Source: Paenibacillus sp. RUD330 (GTDB lineage Bacteria; Bacillota; Bacilli; Paenibacillales; Paenibacillaceae). Taken from it: a stretch of DNA of 64,000 nucleotides. This document shows positions 55,052 to 62,990 of this stretch, piece by piece (within the stretch, counting starts at the first letter, position 1; every line of letters begins with the position of its first letter). A model generated the notes under the pieces. The model was not told where the DNA came from. It saw only the letters and a program-made list of their open reading frames with translations, and made no database searches. The stretch lies in contig NZ_CP022655.2 in NCBI RefSeq assembly GCF_002243345.2, forward strand, positions 4,706,001 through 4,770,000. The letters run 5' to 3'. A program made the position numbers and the translations under genes.

Positions 55052-56914
55052 TCAAGGCTCATCCCGCAGCGTCTGGCTGTAGCTGTCGGACAGCTTCAGC
55101 AGCTCAAGGGTGCGGTTGAATTCTTCCTCGGTCGTCTTGCGTCCGCCGGTGTCCTTGCCCACGAGAGGGTAGTTTTTGCCGTCCTCGAACGAATTGCCGG
55201 GAACGAACACATCGGAATCCGTAATGACCGAGCCGGTAGGAAGGAAATGCCGCATCGGCAGCATGTTCGGACGTCCCTTGAGATTCAGCAGGTCGGTTCC
55301 GAAATGGATCTGGTCCGCCAGCGAAACGCCCGCCAGATTGGCCACGGTCGGCATGATGTCGATCTGTCCGCCCGTCTCGGTAATGACGGAAGGTCCCGTA
55401 ACGCCTGGAGCGTGAAGGATGAACGGAATGTTGAACATATCGGCATAGCTGTATTCGTGGCCGATCATCGCGTCGATGGACGTCTTTTCATTCTTGTCTA
55501 GCGTATAGACGGGCAGGCCTTGATGGTCGCCGTAAAACATGACCATGCTGTTGTCCCACATTCCGCTGCTCTTCATCTCGTCGATGAACTGGCCAAGCGC
55601 CTGGTCCGCAAAGTGCTGCGCCTGCAAATAACGGCCAAGCAGCGTGCCGTCCAAGTTGTCCGGCAGGTCCAGCGTCATCTTGGATTCCGGGATATTGTAC
55701 GGATGGTGGGCGCTCATCGTAATGATCTGAGCATAGAACGGCTTGCCGGATGCGCTCATCTCCTCCAGCTTCGGCATCGTTTTGGCGAAGAGGACGCTGT
55801 CCGAGGCGCCGAACGCCACATGGTCGCCGTCTCCGAAATAGCTTTTGTCGTAATAATGCTGCCAACCGAGAGCCGGGTACAGCTCGGAGCGGTTCCAGAA
55901 CTGGACGTCGTTCGTATGGAAGGTCGCCGTCTCGTAGCCGCTCTTCTGGAGCAGCTTGGGCAGGCTCGGAAGGCCGTTCTTCGGAAGCGCCTGCACCGCA
56001 GGCTCATGCGCGGGAACATACAGCGACGTGTTGACCACATACTCGGCGTCGGAGGTCGTGCCGGAGCCCGCAGAGCTGTAGAAGTTCTTGAAGTAGTAAT
56101 TCTCATCGGCGAGCTTGTTGATGTTCGGCGTAATTTCCTGGCCGTCCACCTTGAGCCCGATCAGGAAGTTCTGGAACGATTCCATCTGGATGATGATGAC
56201 GTTCTTGCCTTTCGCCGCGCCGAAGGCATCCGGACTCGGGTTGGCGGGGACGCCCTTGAGATCGTCGATCGCCGCCTGGGTGACCGGAACCGTCTCGGTC
56301 GCCTGCTTGTCGATGCCGTCCGACAGAAGCGTGTAGAACTCGTAGTTGAGGATGCCCATTTCCTCCGCCTGCTTGCTCTCGTTCATGCTGGCCCGGTTCG
56401 GCCAGATATCGAAGACGCAGAGCGCCACGGAAAGGACGAGAATGCCCAGCACCGCGGGCTTCCGGTACGGCAGCAGCCTGCTGGCGACATATCCGGATTT
56501 CTTTTTCATCCGCAGGCGCACATGCAGGAACAGCAGGATGACGATGTCGGCGAAGACGAGCAGATAATAAGGATCCATCAAGGAATACGTGCTTTCCCCG
56601 ACCTCGGTCACTTTGCCCGCCTGGTTGAGCTGATGGTAGGTGACGATGACGCCGTAATACTTGAAGTACATCAGGACCGCGAAATACAGGAAAGTGAACG
56701 CCAGATCCGCCAGGGTGTAATACAGCAGCTTGCGCTTGGAAGCCAGCCACTCGATCAGGCAGAATACGGCCCACATGAACGGAATTTCGGTCAGAAGCAT
56801 GGTCCAGCTTGGGCCGTCTTCAAAGACGATGTACCAGGCCAGAGCGCTCTTGGCGAGCAGAATAAGGGTAAACAGCAAAAAACGGAGGTTGCCCAGCCGT
56901 AGAATGATCTTCAT
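55052..56914 (-). CDS. LtaS-family phosphoglycerol transferase / membrane sulfatase-like enzyme
   Basis: Five N-terminal helices, then an extracytoplasmic alkaline-phosphatase-like domain. Metal and catalytic residues match LtaS: Glu in IIQMESFQN, the Thr nucleophile in SAGSGTTSDAEY, Asp-His in FYGDHQG, and WNR / HTNDVQFWNRSELYPALG in the substrate groove. It transfers glycerophosphate from phosphatidylglycerol onto lipoteichoic acid or its primer (LtaS and YfnI/YvgJ cannot be separated by eye). 620 aa, normal. Monocistronic. Confidence 0.92.
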   Translation of the reverse strand: MKIILRLGNLRFLLFTLILLAKSALAWYIVFEDGPSWTMLLTEIPFMWAVFCLIEWLASKRKLLYYTLADLAFTFLYFAVLMYFKYYGVIVTYHQLNQAGKVTEVGESTYSLMDPYYLLVFADIVILLFLHVRLRMKKKSGYVASRLLPYRKPAVLGILVLSVALCVFDIWPNRASMNESKQAEEMGILNYEFYTLLSDGIDKQATETVPVTQAAIDDLKGVPANPSPDAFGAAKGKNVIIIQMESFQNFLIGLKVDGQEITPNINKLADENYYFKNFYSSAGSGTTSDAEYVVNTSLYVPAHEPAVQALPKNGLPSLPKLLQKSGYETATFHTNDVQFWNRSELYPALGWQHYYDKSYFGDGDHVAFGASDSVLFAKTMPKLEEMSASGKPFYAQIITMSAHHPYNIPESKMTLDLPDNLDGTLLGRYLQAQHFADQALGQFIDEMKSSGMWDNSMVMFYGDHQGLPVYTLDKNEKTSIDAMIGHEYSYADMFNIPFILHAPGVTGPSVITETGGQIDIMPTVANLAGVSLADQIHFGTDLLNLKGRPNMLPMRHFLPTGSVITDSDVFVPGNSFEDGKNYPLVGKDTGGRKTTEEEFNRTLELLKLSDSYSQTLRDEP

Positions 56915-57213
56915 TTCGACATGACTTCCTTACCTGTAGAATGATGGAATGAGAACGTGAAATCGGACGGATTCGCATCGGACGCCGCCAACGCCATATA
57001 TCATACATCCGGTTATTTAAGTAGTCAATTAAATCATGGCTCCTTGCGAGGAATCATTTGGAAATGGTTATAGACCCATAAACTAGGAGGACCGGTCCTG
57101 AAACAGGGGGACGGCGGACGGCATGATCCAAGGCGCGAGAGCTGGACCTGCAAGCAGGTGCGGCCGCCTCCCGGCTCGACAGGCCTGCCCCTCCCACCGG
57201 CAAACCGGAACGC

Positions 57214-57253
57214 AAAAAATCCCCGCTCCTCATCGTGAGGCTGCGGGGATTTT
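57214..57253 (-). terminator. terminator of the cytochrome gene
   Basis: AATCCCCGCAGCCTCA pairs with TGAGGAGCGGGGATT (one mismatch), followed leftwards by TTTT. 56915-57213 holds no gene I can support. Confidence 0.88.
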
Positions 57254-57262
57254 CGCGGCTGT

Positions 57263-57631
57263 TTACTTCTTGGAGGCAAGCCAGTCGGTCAGCGCGGTGA
57301 TATCCGCGTCGCTGAGCGTTCCTTTGTAGGCCGGCATGCCTCCGCCTCCGTTCTCGATCTGATGGCGGATATTCTCCGCCGACTCGCTGGCGCCGATCTT
57401 CTGCAGGTTCGGGCCGACGCCTCCCCCCAGATCAGCCGCATGGCAGCTGATGCAGTTGGACTTGTACACTTCCTCCGCCTGAGCGGTCGTCGTTCCGCCG
57501 TTGCCGGCCGGCGTCGATTCGCCGGCGTTCCCTGTCCCGCCGTTGTTCTTGCTGCCTCCGCCGCAGGCGGCAGCCGCAAGCACGAACAGAGCCAGCACGG
57601 CCGCGAGAAGCCATTTTTTCTTAGGATCCAT
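57263..57631 (-). CDS. lipoprotein c-type cytochrome (cytochrome c-551 type)
   Basis: Signal peptide with lipobox (LAAAAC), a flexible Gly/Asn/Thr linker, and a single-haem cytochrome domain: CISCH haem site at about residue 60 and axial Met in GGGGMPAYKG. It resembles Bacillus CccB/cytochrome c551, a membrane-tethered electron carrier. 122 aa. ATG 57631 follows AAGGAGG. Divergent from tatC; may carry electrons from the nearby dehydrogenase. Confidence 0.93.
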   Translation of the reverse strand: MDPKKKWLLAAVLALFVLAAAACGGGSKNNGGTGNAGESTPAGNGGTTTAQAEEVYKSNCISCHAADLGGGVGPNLQKIGASESAENIRHQIENGGGGMPAYKGTLSDADITALTDWLASKK

Positions 57632-57836
57632 CGGTACATGCCTCCTTCAATTATCCTTTCGGATACATGTAGAATCCCCGAATTTTCCTTCCTCATGCTT
57701 GTTTTTCGCATGCTGCGATTTCCTTTTGTGCATAAGGCTGCTTCCATTCGGAGAATCTATTCCTGTACCTGGAAACCGCCGAGGCGGAAGCTGCCGTCCT
57801 GCCGGCGGCCCGAACCGGTAAAGGAGGTGCTGCCCA

Positions 57837-58565
57837 ATGTCCGCGCAGGAGGAATGGATCCGCCATCTGGAGGAGCTGCGGCGGCGATTGATCGTGGTCG
57901 GAGCTTGCTTTGTCACCGCATTTTGCGGCGGCATGTACGCCTCCCCCCATTTGCTGAAGCTGATCCGCTCGCATGCCGGCACAGACGTTCAATGGAATGT
58001 GTTCGCCTACACGGATGGACTGTTCGTCTACTTGCGCTGCGCGACGCTGTTCGCCCTCGTGCTCGTGCTGCCGGTCGTTCTGTTCCAGCTGTGGGCTTTC
58101 GTGAAGCCCGGGCTCACCGACAGGGAAGCCAAGGGAACGCTGATGTACGTTCCGGCCTCCTTCCTGCTCTTCCTGACGGGACTGGCCTTCAGCTATTGGG
58201 TCGTGTTCCCGATGATGCTGGAGTTCATGCAAAAGATGAACCGGACGGTAGGCGCCGTGGAAACGTACGGCATCGACCGCTACTTCTCTTTCCTGTTCAG
58301 CGTCGTGTTCCCGCTCGCGCTTGCTTTCGAGATGCCGCTCGTCATTCTGTTCCTCACCCGGATCGGCATGCTGACTCCGGCCAGGCTCAAGCAGACGCGC
58401 AAATACGCCTATCTCGGCCTGGCCGTCGTCGGCTCCTGCATCTCGCCGCCGGATTTCGTCTCCCATCTGTCGGTGACGATTCCGCTCGTCGTCCTGTACG
58501 AGATCAGCGCGTTCCTGTCCGTCAGGCTCTATAACCGCCGAGCGCAGCCCGTCGCTTCCCCGTGA
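57837..58565 (+). CDS. tatC: Sec-independent protein translocase TatC
   Basis: Receptor of the twin-arginine pathway for folded proteins. Six helices, N-terminal signature HLEELRRR, first loop with FAYTDGLFVYLR (the family's F-x-x-x-E position reads TDGL), and ISPPDFVSH in the last loop. 242 aa. Near-perfect AAGGAGGTG site. Followed by tatA at 50 bp. Confidence 0.95.
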   Translation: MSAQEEWIRHLEELRRRLIVVGACFVTAFCGGMYASPHLLKLIRSHAGTDVQWNVFAYTDGLFVYLRCATLFALVLVLPVVLFQLWAFVKPGLTDREAKGTLMYVPASFLLFLTGLAFSYWVVFPMMLEFMQKMNRTVGAVETYGIDRYFSFLFSVVFPLALAFEMPLVILFLTRIGMLTPARLKQTRKYAYLGLAVVGSCISPPDFVSHLSVTIPLVVLYEISAFLSVRLYNRRAQPVASP

Positions 58566-58615
58566 GGCGCCGAAGGCGCTGCCGGCTGATCTGATCTGAA
58601 AAGGAGACCAACATC

Positions 58616-58810
58616 ATGTTCAACAATATCGGCATTTCCGGGCTGGTCATCATTTTCGCCATTGCCCTGATCGTGTTCGGCCCGGCCAAGCTTCCTCAGC
58701 TCGGGCGCGCCTTCGGCGATACGCTGCGCGAGTTCCGCAACTCGACCAAAGGAATCGTCGACGACGATGTCATCGAGCCGTCGAAGGAAGAGCGCAAGCA
58801 GCTGAACTAG
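58616..58810 (+). CDS. tatA: Sec-independent protein translocase TatA
   Basis: Pore-forming Tat subunit: one helix ([14 protein letters not shown]), hinge [20 protein letters not shown], acidic/basic tail. 64 aa, typical for Bacillales TatA. AAAAGGAG site. A minimal TatA-TatC system with order C-A, the reverse of B. subtilis tatAy-tatCy. Confidence 0.95.
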   Translation: MFNNIGISGLVIIFAIALIVFGPAKLPQLGRAFGDTLREFRNSTKGIVDDDVIEPSKEERKQLN

Positions 58811-58835
58811 CTTCTTGCTCTGGAGCATTCGAATG

Positions 58836-58876
58836 GGGCTGTCTCAAGCGCCGCTTCGGCGGGAGACAGCCTCTTT
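58836..58876 (+). terminator. terminator of tatCA
   Basis: GGCTGTCTC/GACAGCC outer stem and CGCC/GGCG inner stem, then TCTTTGCTGTGTTT. It is 26 bp after tatA and just before array C. Confidence 0.75.
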
Positions 58877-58894
58877 GCTGTGTTTAGGCTGGCC

Positions 58895-59431
58895 CAGGCT
58901 AAGGCTCGTTTCGGTCCTTAATCGGCCTCTGCTGACCGCTGGTAGCACCATTAAGGCCCGTTATGGTCCTTAATCGGCCTCTGCTGACCCCTGGAAGCTC
59001 CATTAAGGCTCGTTTCGATCCTTAATCCGCCTCTGCTGACCCCTGGAAGCACCATTAAGGCCCGTTTCGGTCCTTAATCCGCCTCTGCTGACCCCTGGAA
59101 GCACTATTAAGGCCCGTTTCGGTCCTTAATCCATCTCTTCAGACCCCTGGAAGCACCATTAAGGCCCGTTTTGGCCCTTAATCCACCTCTTTTGACCCCT
59201 GGAAGTACCATTAAGGCTCGTTTCGGTCCTTAATTCGCTTCTGCTGACCGCTGGAAGCACCATTAAGGCTCGTTTCGATCCTTAATCCGCCTCTGCATAC
59301 CCCCGGAAGCACCATTAAGGCCCGTTTCGGTCCTTAATTCGCTTCTGCTGACCGCTGGAAGCACCATTAAGGCCCGTTTCGGTCCTTAATCCGCCTCTGC
59401 TGACCCCCGGAAGCACCATTAAGGCTCGTTT
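58895..59431 (+). repeat. 52-bp hairpin repeat array C, left part (11 units)
   Basis: Cores start at 58901, 58953, 59005, 59057, 59109, 59161, 59213, 59265, 59317, 59369 and 59421, always 52 bp apart. Pattern ATTAAGG-c-(C/T)CG-TTT-CG(G/A)-t-CCTTAAT: outer arms pair perfectly and the inner triplet varies but keeps pairing. The spacer is CCGCCTCTGCTGACCCCTGG plus AAGCACC with variants. The last core is cut in its loop by the insertion sequence. Confidence 0.95.
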
Positions 59432-59500
59432 TGCAGCTAGAATAAAAAGTGGACACCAAATAACGGACAGCCAATAATAACCGTAAATGGAGGTGTTCAC

Positions 59501-59797
59501 ATGAGTGAGCAACGGCAGCGGTACAATGAAGAATTCAAGAAACAAACCGTGAAGTTCATACAAGAACAGACCAAGTCAGTCCGAGAGATCGCAGAGGAGC
59601 TCGACATCCCCAAGAGCACGTTGAATCAATGGCTTTCTCAGTATCGACAATTCGAAACGGAGCCGGTTAACAGCGCGGAACGCATACGCCAGCTTGAACA
59701 GCAGCTGAAAGAAAAAGAACGTCGGATCGCCGATGTGGAAGAGGAACTGGCCATTGTAAAAAAAGCCGTGCACATCTTCAGCAAACCACGGAACTGA
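59501..59797 (+). CDS. IS3-family transposase OrfA
   Basis: 98 aa: helix-turn-helix (SVREIAEELDIPKSTLNQWL) that binds the IS ends, then a leucine-zipper-like coiled coil (RIRQLEQQLKEKERRIADVE) for multimerisation. GGAGG lies about 6 nt upstream of ATG 59501. Normal translation stops at 59797; a fraction of ribosomes should shift to -1 at 59758-59764 to make OrfAB. Confidence 0.95.
   Translation: MSEQRQRYNEEFKKQTVKFIQEQTKSVREIAEELDIPKSTLNQWLSQYRQFETEPVNSAERIRQLEQQLKEKERRIADVEEELAIVKKAVHIFSKPRN
59758..59764 (+). promoter_or_regulatory. programmed -1 frameshift site of the IS3 transposase
   Basis: Slippery A_AAA_AAA with orfA codons AAA-AAA. After slipping, frame -1 is open through NFQFIEDHRSEFRLEKM into orfB. 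A perfect hairpin GAACTGAA-TT-TTCAGTTC (59791-59808) over the orfA stop may stimulate slipping. Confidence 0.85.
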
Positions 59798-59844
59798 ATT
59801 TTCAGTTCATTGAAGACCATCGCTCCGAGTTCCGTCTGGAGAAG

Positions 59845-60663
59845 ATGTGCAGTGTTCTTGAGGTGTCCCGGAGCGGGTATTACAAGTGGCACTGTACAAA
59901 GCCTAGTGCTCAAACGCTCCGCAAAGCCCAGCTGCAGGAGCGAATTCGGTTCTTCTTTCACGATGCCCAACAGCGCTACGGTGCACCGAAGATTACGCAC
60001 ATGCTTCACCAGGAAGGGCACCGCATCACCGAACGAACCGTAGGCCTATATATGGCCGAACTTGGTCTCCGCTCTTGTGTCTCCCGCACGTTTAAAGTCA
60101 CAACAACCGACTCCAGTCATGACCTTGCCATTGCCCCCAACACTCTCAACCAGCAATTTACGGTTGAGAAACCGAACCAGGTTTGGGTCGCTGACATTAC
60201 CTATATTCCCTGTCGGGAGGGACGACTGTTTCTGGCTAGCGTCATGGATCTCTGTACGCGTGAAATTGTAGGCTGGAAGCTGGCTCCCCATATGAAAACG
60301 GATCTTGTGCTCGACGCGCTGAAGATGGCTCACGACGCCAAACGACCTTTGCAGGGACTCTTGCACCACTCGGATCGAGGAAGCCAGTACGCTTCCCACG
60401 AATACCGTAGCCAACTAACTCAGTACAACATGAAGGCGAGTATGAGCCGTAGAGGCAACTGTTATGACAACGCCAGCATGGAGTCTTTTCACAGTATTCT
60501 GAAGAAAGAATTCATTTACTGTACCCGTTTTAAGACTCGGGAGCAGGCTTACCATGATCTCTACCACTACATTGAGTTTTTCTATAACCGGAAGCGAATC
60601 CACGGTTCGCTTGGGTATCTTTCACCTGCTCGTTTTGCAGCTACGTTTAAGCAGATTTCCTAA
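59845..60663 (+). CDS. IS3-family transposase OrfB (catalytic DDE part)
   Basis: RNase H-fold integrase. HTH_21 segment (QRYGAPKITHMLHQEGHRIT), then DDE residues: Asp in VWVADITYIP, Asp in LLHHSDRGSQYAS, Glu in NCYDNASMESFHSILKKE, followed by FYNRKRIHGSLGYLSP. All residues are present and the frame is intact, so the element could be active. Frame is -1 to orfA; ATG 59845 is the first internal start, but the working product is the OrfAB fusion from 59501. Confidence 0.96.
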   Translation: MCSVLEVSRSGYYKWHCTKPSAQTLRKAQLQERIRFFFHDAQQRYGAPKITHMLHQEGHRITERTVGLYMAELGLRSCVSRTFKVTTTDSSHDLAIAPNTLNQQFTVEKPNQVWVADITYIPCREGRLFLASVMDLCTREIVGWKLAPHMKTDLVLDALKMAHDAKRPLQGLLHHSDRGSQYASHEYRSQLTQYNMKASMSRRGNCYDNASMESFHSILKKEFIYCTRFKTREQAYHDLYHYIEFFYNRKRIHGSLGYLSPARFAATFKQIS

Positions 60664-60705
60664 AGGTGTCCGTTATCGACTATCTACTTTCTTGACGTAG
60701 GTCCA

Positions 60706-61190
60706 TTTCGGTCCTTAATCCGCCTCTGCTGACTGCTGGTAGCACCATTAAGACTCGTTTCGGTCCTTAATCCACCTCTGCATACCCCCGGAAGCACCAT
60801 TAAGGCCCGTTTCGGTCCTTAATCCTCCTCTGCTGACCCCTGGAAGCCCCATTAAGGCTCGTTTCGATCCTTAATCCACCTCTGCATACCCCCGGAAGCA
60901 CCATTAAGGCTCGTTTCGATCCTTAATCCTCCTCTGCTGACCCCTGGAAGCTCCATTAAGGCTCGTTTCGGTCCTTAATCCGCCTCTGCAGAACGCTGGA
61001 ATCACCATAAAGGCTCGTTTCGGTCCTTAATCGGCCTCTGCATACCCCCGGAAGCACCATTAAGGCCCGTTTCGGTCCTTAATCGGCCTCTACTGACCGC
61101 TGGAAGCACCATTAAGGCCCGTTTTGGCCCTTAATCCACCTCTTTTGACCGCTGGAAGCACCATTAAGGCCCGTTTCCCGCCTTATCCTG
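60706..61190 (+). repeat. 52-bp hairpin repeat array C, right part (half unit plus 9 units)
   Basis: Begins with the right half of the interrupted hairpin (TTTCGGTCCTTAAT), then cores at 60750, 60802, 60854, 60906, 60958, 61010, 61062, 61114 and 61166. Units match the left part. The last one is degenerate (CCCGTTTCCCGCCTTA). The array lies between convergent tatA and the dehydrogenase gene. Confidence 0.95.
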
Positions 61191-61216
61191 CTTTTGCGCG
61201 CCGCCACATGCGCAAG

Positions 61217-61247
61217 AAAAAGGGCCAACCGGATCAGGTTGGCCCTT
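61217..61247 (-). terminator. terminator of the dehydrogenase operon
   Basis: AAGGGCCAACC/GGTTGGCCCTT perfect 11-bp stem, followed leftwards by TTTCTTG. It is 7 bp beyond the GMC stop. Confidence 0.88.
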
Positions 61248-61253
61248 GAAGCT

Positions 61254-62972
61254 TTATTTCGCCAGGCTGCCGCCTTTCTTGCGGTATTCCAATATTCCCT
61301 CCGCGGCCCGGTAAGCGAGCGCCCCGACCGTGCCGGTCGGATTGTAGCCCGAGTTCATCGGGAACGAGCTTGCGCCCACGACGAACAGATTGTCGACATC
61401 CCAGCTTTGGGAGTAGCTGTTCACCGCCGAGGTTTCCGGGGAATCGCCCATCACGACGCCGCCCGTATTATGCGTGGACTGGTAGGTCACGATGTCGTAC
61501 GGCCCCAGCTCCTTGAGCTGGTCGACATGGCTGGCGCCCATCTCCTTGACGATCTCGGCCGATTTGTTGGCCAGGAACACCGCCAGCTCGCGGTCCTGCT
61601 CCTCGAAGTCGAACGTGATGCGCACGAGCGGGTCGCCGAACGTGTCCTTGTAGGTCGGATCGAGATCGAGGAAGTGATGGCGGAACGGCATCGACGACCC
61701 TTGGCCTCCGACAGACAGCACCCGGTTCGCGTATTTCAAGGAATTCTTCTTGAATTCGGCACCCCATGCCGGCGTTCCCGAAGGAACCGGGTTGTTCAGG
61801 ATCGGGCGCTGGCCGGTCTGGCCGATGCTGATGGAGCCGCCATGGATGAACTTCAGGTCGCTGTGGTCGAAGTTGTCCCCGTTGTAGTTGTCGAGATTGA
61901 CGCCGAGAGCGCCTGCCCCCGCGAAGTTGTTGAATTCCTCGTTCTCGAAAAATCCCGCCGCATTGCCCTTGATGACCTGATAGGCATAGTTGCGGCCGAT
62001 GACGCCCTTGCCGGTGGCGGAATCGTACGGCTTGCCGATGCCGGACATCAGCATCAGACGCACATTGTTGAACACATAGCTCGTGACGACGACGATGTCC
62101 GCCGGCTGCTCGATCTCCTCGCCGGTCGTGACGTCCGTATAGAGCACTCCTGTCGCCTTGCCCCCGGTATGTAGGATTCGGCGGACGTTGGAATGGGTCC
62201 GGATTTCGAATTTCCCCGTCTTTTTGGCGACCGGAATGACGGTCACGACAGGATCAGCCTTGGCTCCGTACTCGCAGCCGAACCGCTCGCAATACCCGCA
62301 ATACTGGCAAGCCGCGCGCGACACTCCGTCCGGATTCGTATAGTTTTCCGACAGATTGGCGGAAGGCTGCATATAGGGATTCAGGTTCAGCTTCTTGGCC
62401 GCTTCGATGAATTTCTGCATGGCGGGAGTCTTCTTCATCGGTGGCGTCGGATAAGGATTCGACCGCTTGCCTCCAAGCGGATTCTCCTCGCCGGACAGCC
62501 CGATCAGTTTCTCGAACTTGTCGTAGTAAGGCTCCAGTTCGTCGTACGTGATGCCCCAATCCTGCAGCGTCATGCCGTCCGGAATTTTCGCCTTGCCGTA
62601 GCGCTCGATCGTCTTCGTCCGGATCTGGAAGTCATAGGGCAGAAAGCGGAACGTCTGTCCGTTCCAGTGCACGCCGGAGCCGCCCAGCCCGTCCCCGAGC
62701 AGGAACGAGCCGTACTGCCGCATCGGCAGCGCCCTTACCTGCTCCTTGCTGCGGAAGGTGATCGTTTCCTTGGACAGATCCTGCATCAAATCGTACCGCA
62801 CGCCGTAGCGAAGCTCGTCATGCACCATGAAGTAGTCTTCGGTTTTGCGCTCTCTTCCGCGCTCCAGCCCGACGACGCCCAGACCCTGCTTGGTCAGCTC
62901 GGAGGCGATGATGCCGCCTGCCCAGCCGACTCCGACGATGACGACATCGGTTTTCGGTAATTTCCTTGCCAT
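61254..62972 (-). CDS. GMC-family FAD dehydrogenase large subunit (gluconate 2-dehydrogenase / sugar dehydrogenase type)
   Basis: Flavin enzyme oxidising a sugar, sugar acid or alcohol and passing electrons to a cytochrome. Dinucleotide site VIVGVGWAGGIIASEL at the N-terminus; a Cys-rich CQYCGYCERFGC typical of subfamily members with an Fe-S cluster; C-terminal catalytic region STHNTGG and NPTGTVGALAYRAAE. No signal peptide, so it is probably carried out with its Tat-signal partner encoded 18 bp upstream. 572 aa. ATG 62972 follows AAGGAG. Substrate not decidable. Confidence 0.92.
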   Translation of the reverse strand: MARKLPKTDVVIVGVGWAGGIIASELTKQGLGVVGLERGRERKTEDYFMVHDELRYGVRYDLMQDLSKETITFRSKEQVRALPMRQYGSFLLGDGLGGSGVHWNGQTFRFLPYDFQIRTKTIERYGKAKIPDGMTLQDWGITYDELEPYYDKFEKLIGLSGEENPLGGKRSNPYPTPPMKKTPAMQKFIEAAKKLNLNPYMQPSANLSENYTNPDGVSRAACQYCGYCERFGCEYGAKADPVVTVIPVAKKTGKFEIRTHSNVRRILHTGGKATGVLYTDVTTGEEIEQPADIVVVTSYVFNNVRLMLMSGIGKPYDSATGKGVIGRNYAYQVIKGNAAGFFENEEFNNFAGAGALGVNLDNYNGDNFDHSDLKFIHGGSISIGQTGQRPILNNPVPSGTPAWGAEFKKNSLKYANRVLSVGGQGSSMPFRHHFLDLDPTYKDTFGDPLVRITFDFEEQDRELAVFLANKSAEIVKEMGASHVDQLKELGPYDIVTYQSTHNTGGVVMGDSPETSAVNSYSQSWDVDNLFVVGASSFPMNSGYNPTGTVGALAYRAAEGILEYRKKGGSLAK

Positions 62973-62990
62973 ACTGACAGCTCCTTCCGG

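Larger units (their letters stand above)
59432..60705 (+). mobile_element. IS3-family insertion sequence, 1274 bp, intact
   Basis: Ends TG...CA with imperfect terminal inverted repeats of about 40 bp (left TGCAGCTAG...AAAAAGTGGA...ATAACGGACA; right complement TGGACCTAC...AAGAAAGTAGA...ATAACGGACA). Flanked by a 3-bp duplication TTT (59429-59431 and 60706-60708), typical for IS3. Removing the element and one TTT restores the 52-bp array phase exactly. It holds orfA and orfB in the -1 arrangement. Lower GC than its surroundings suggests arrival from elsewhere. Confidence 0.95.
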
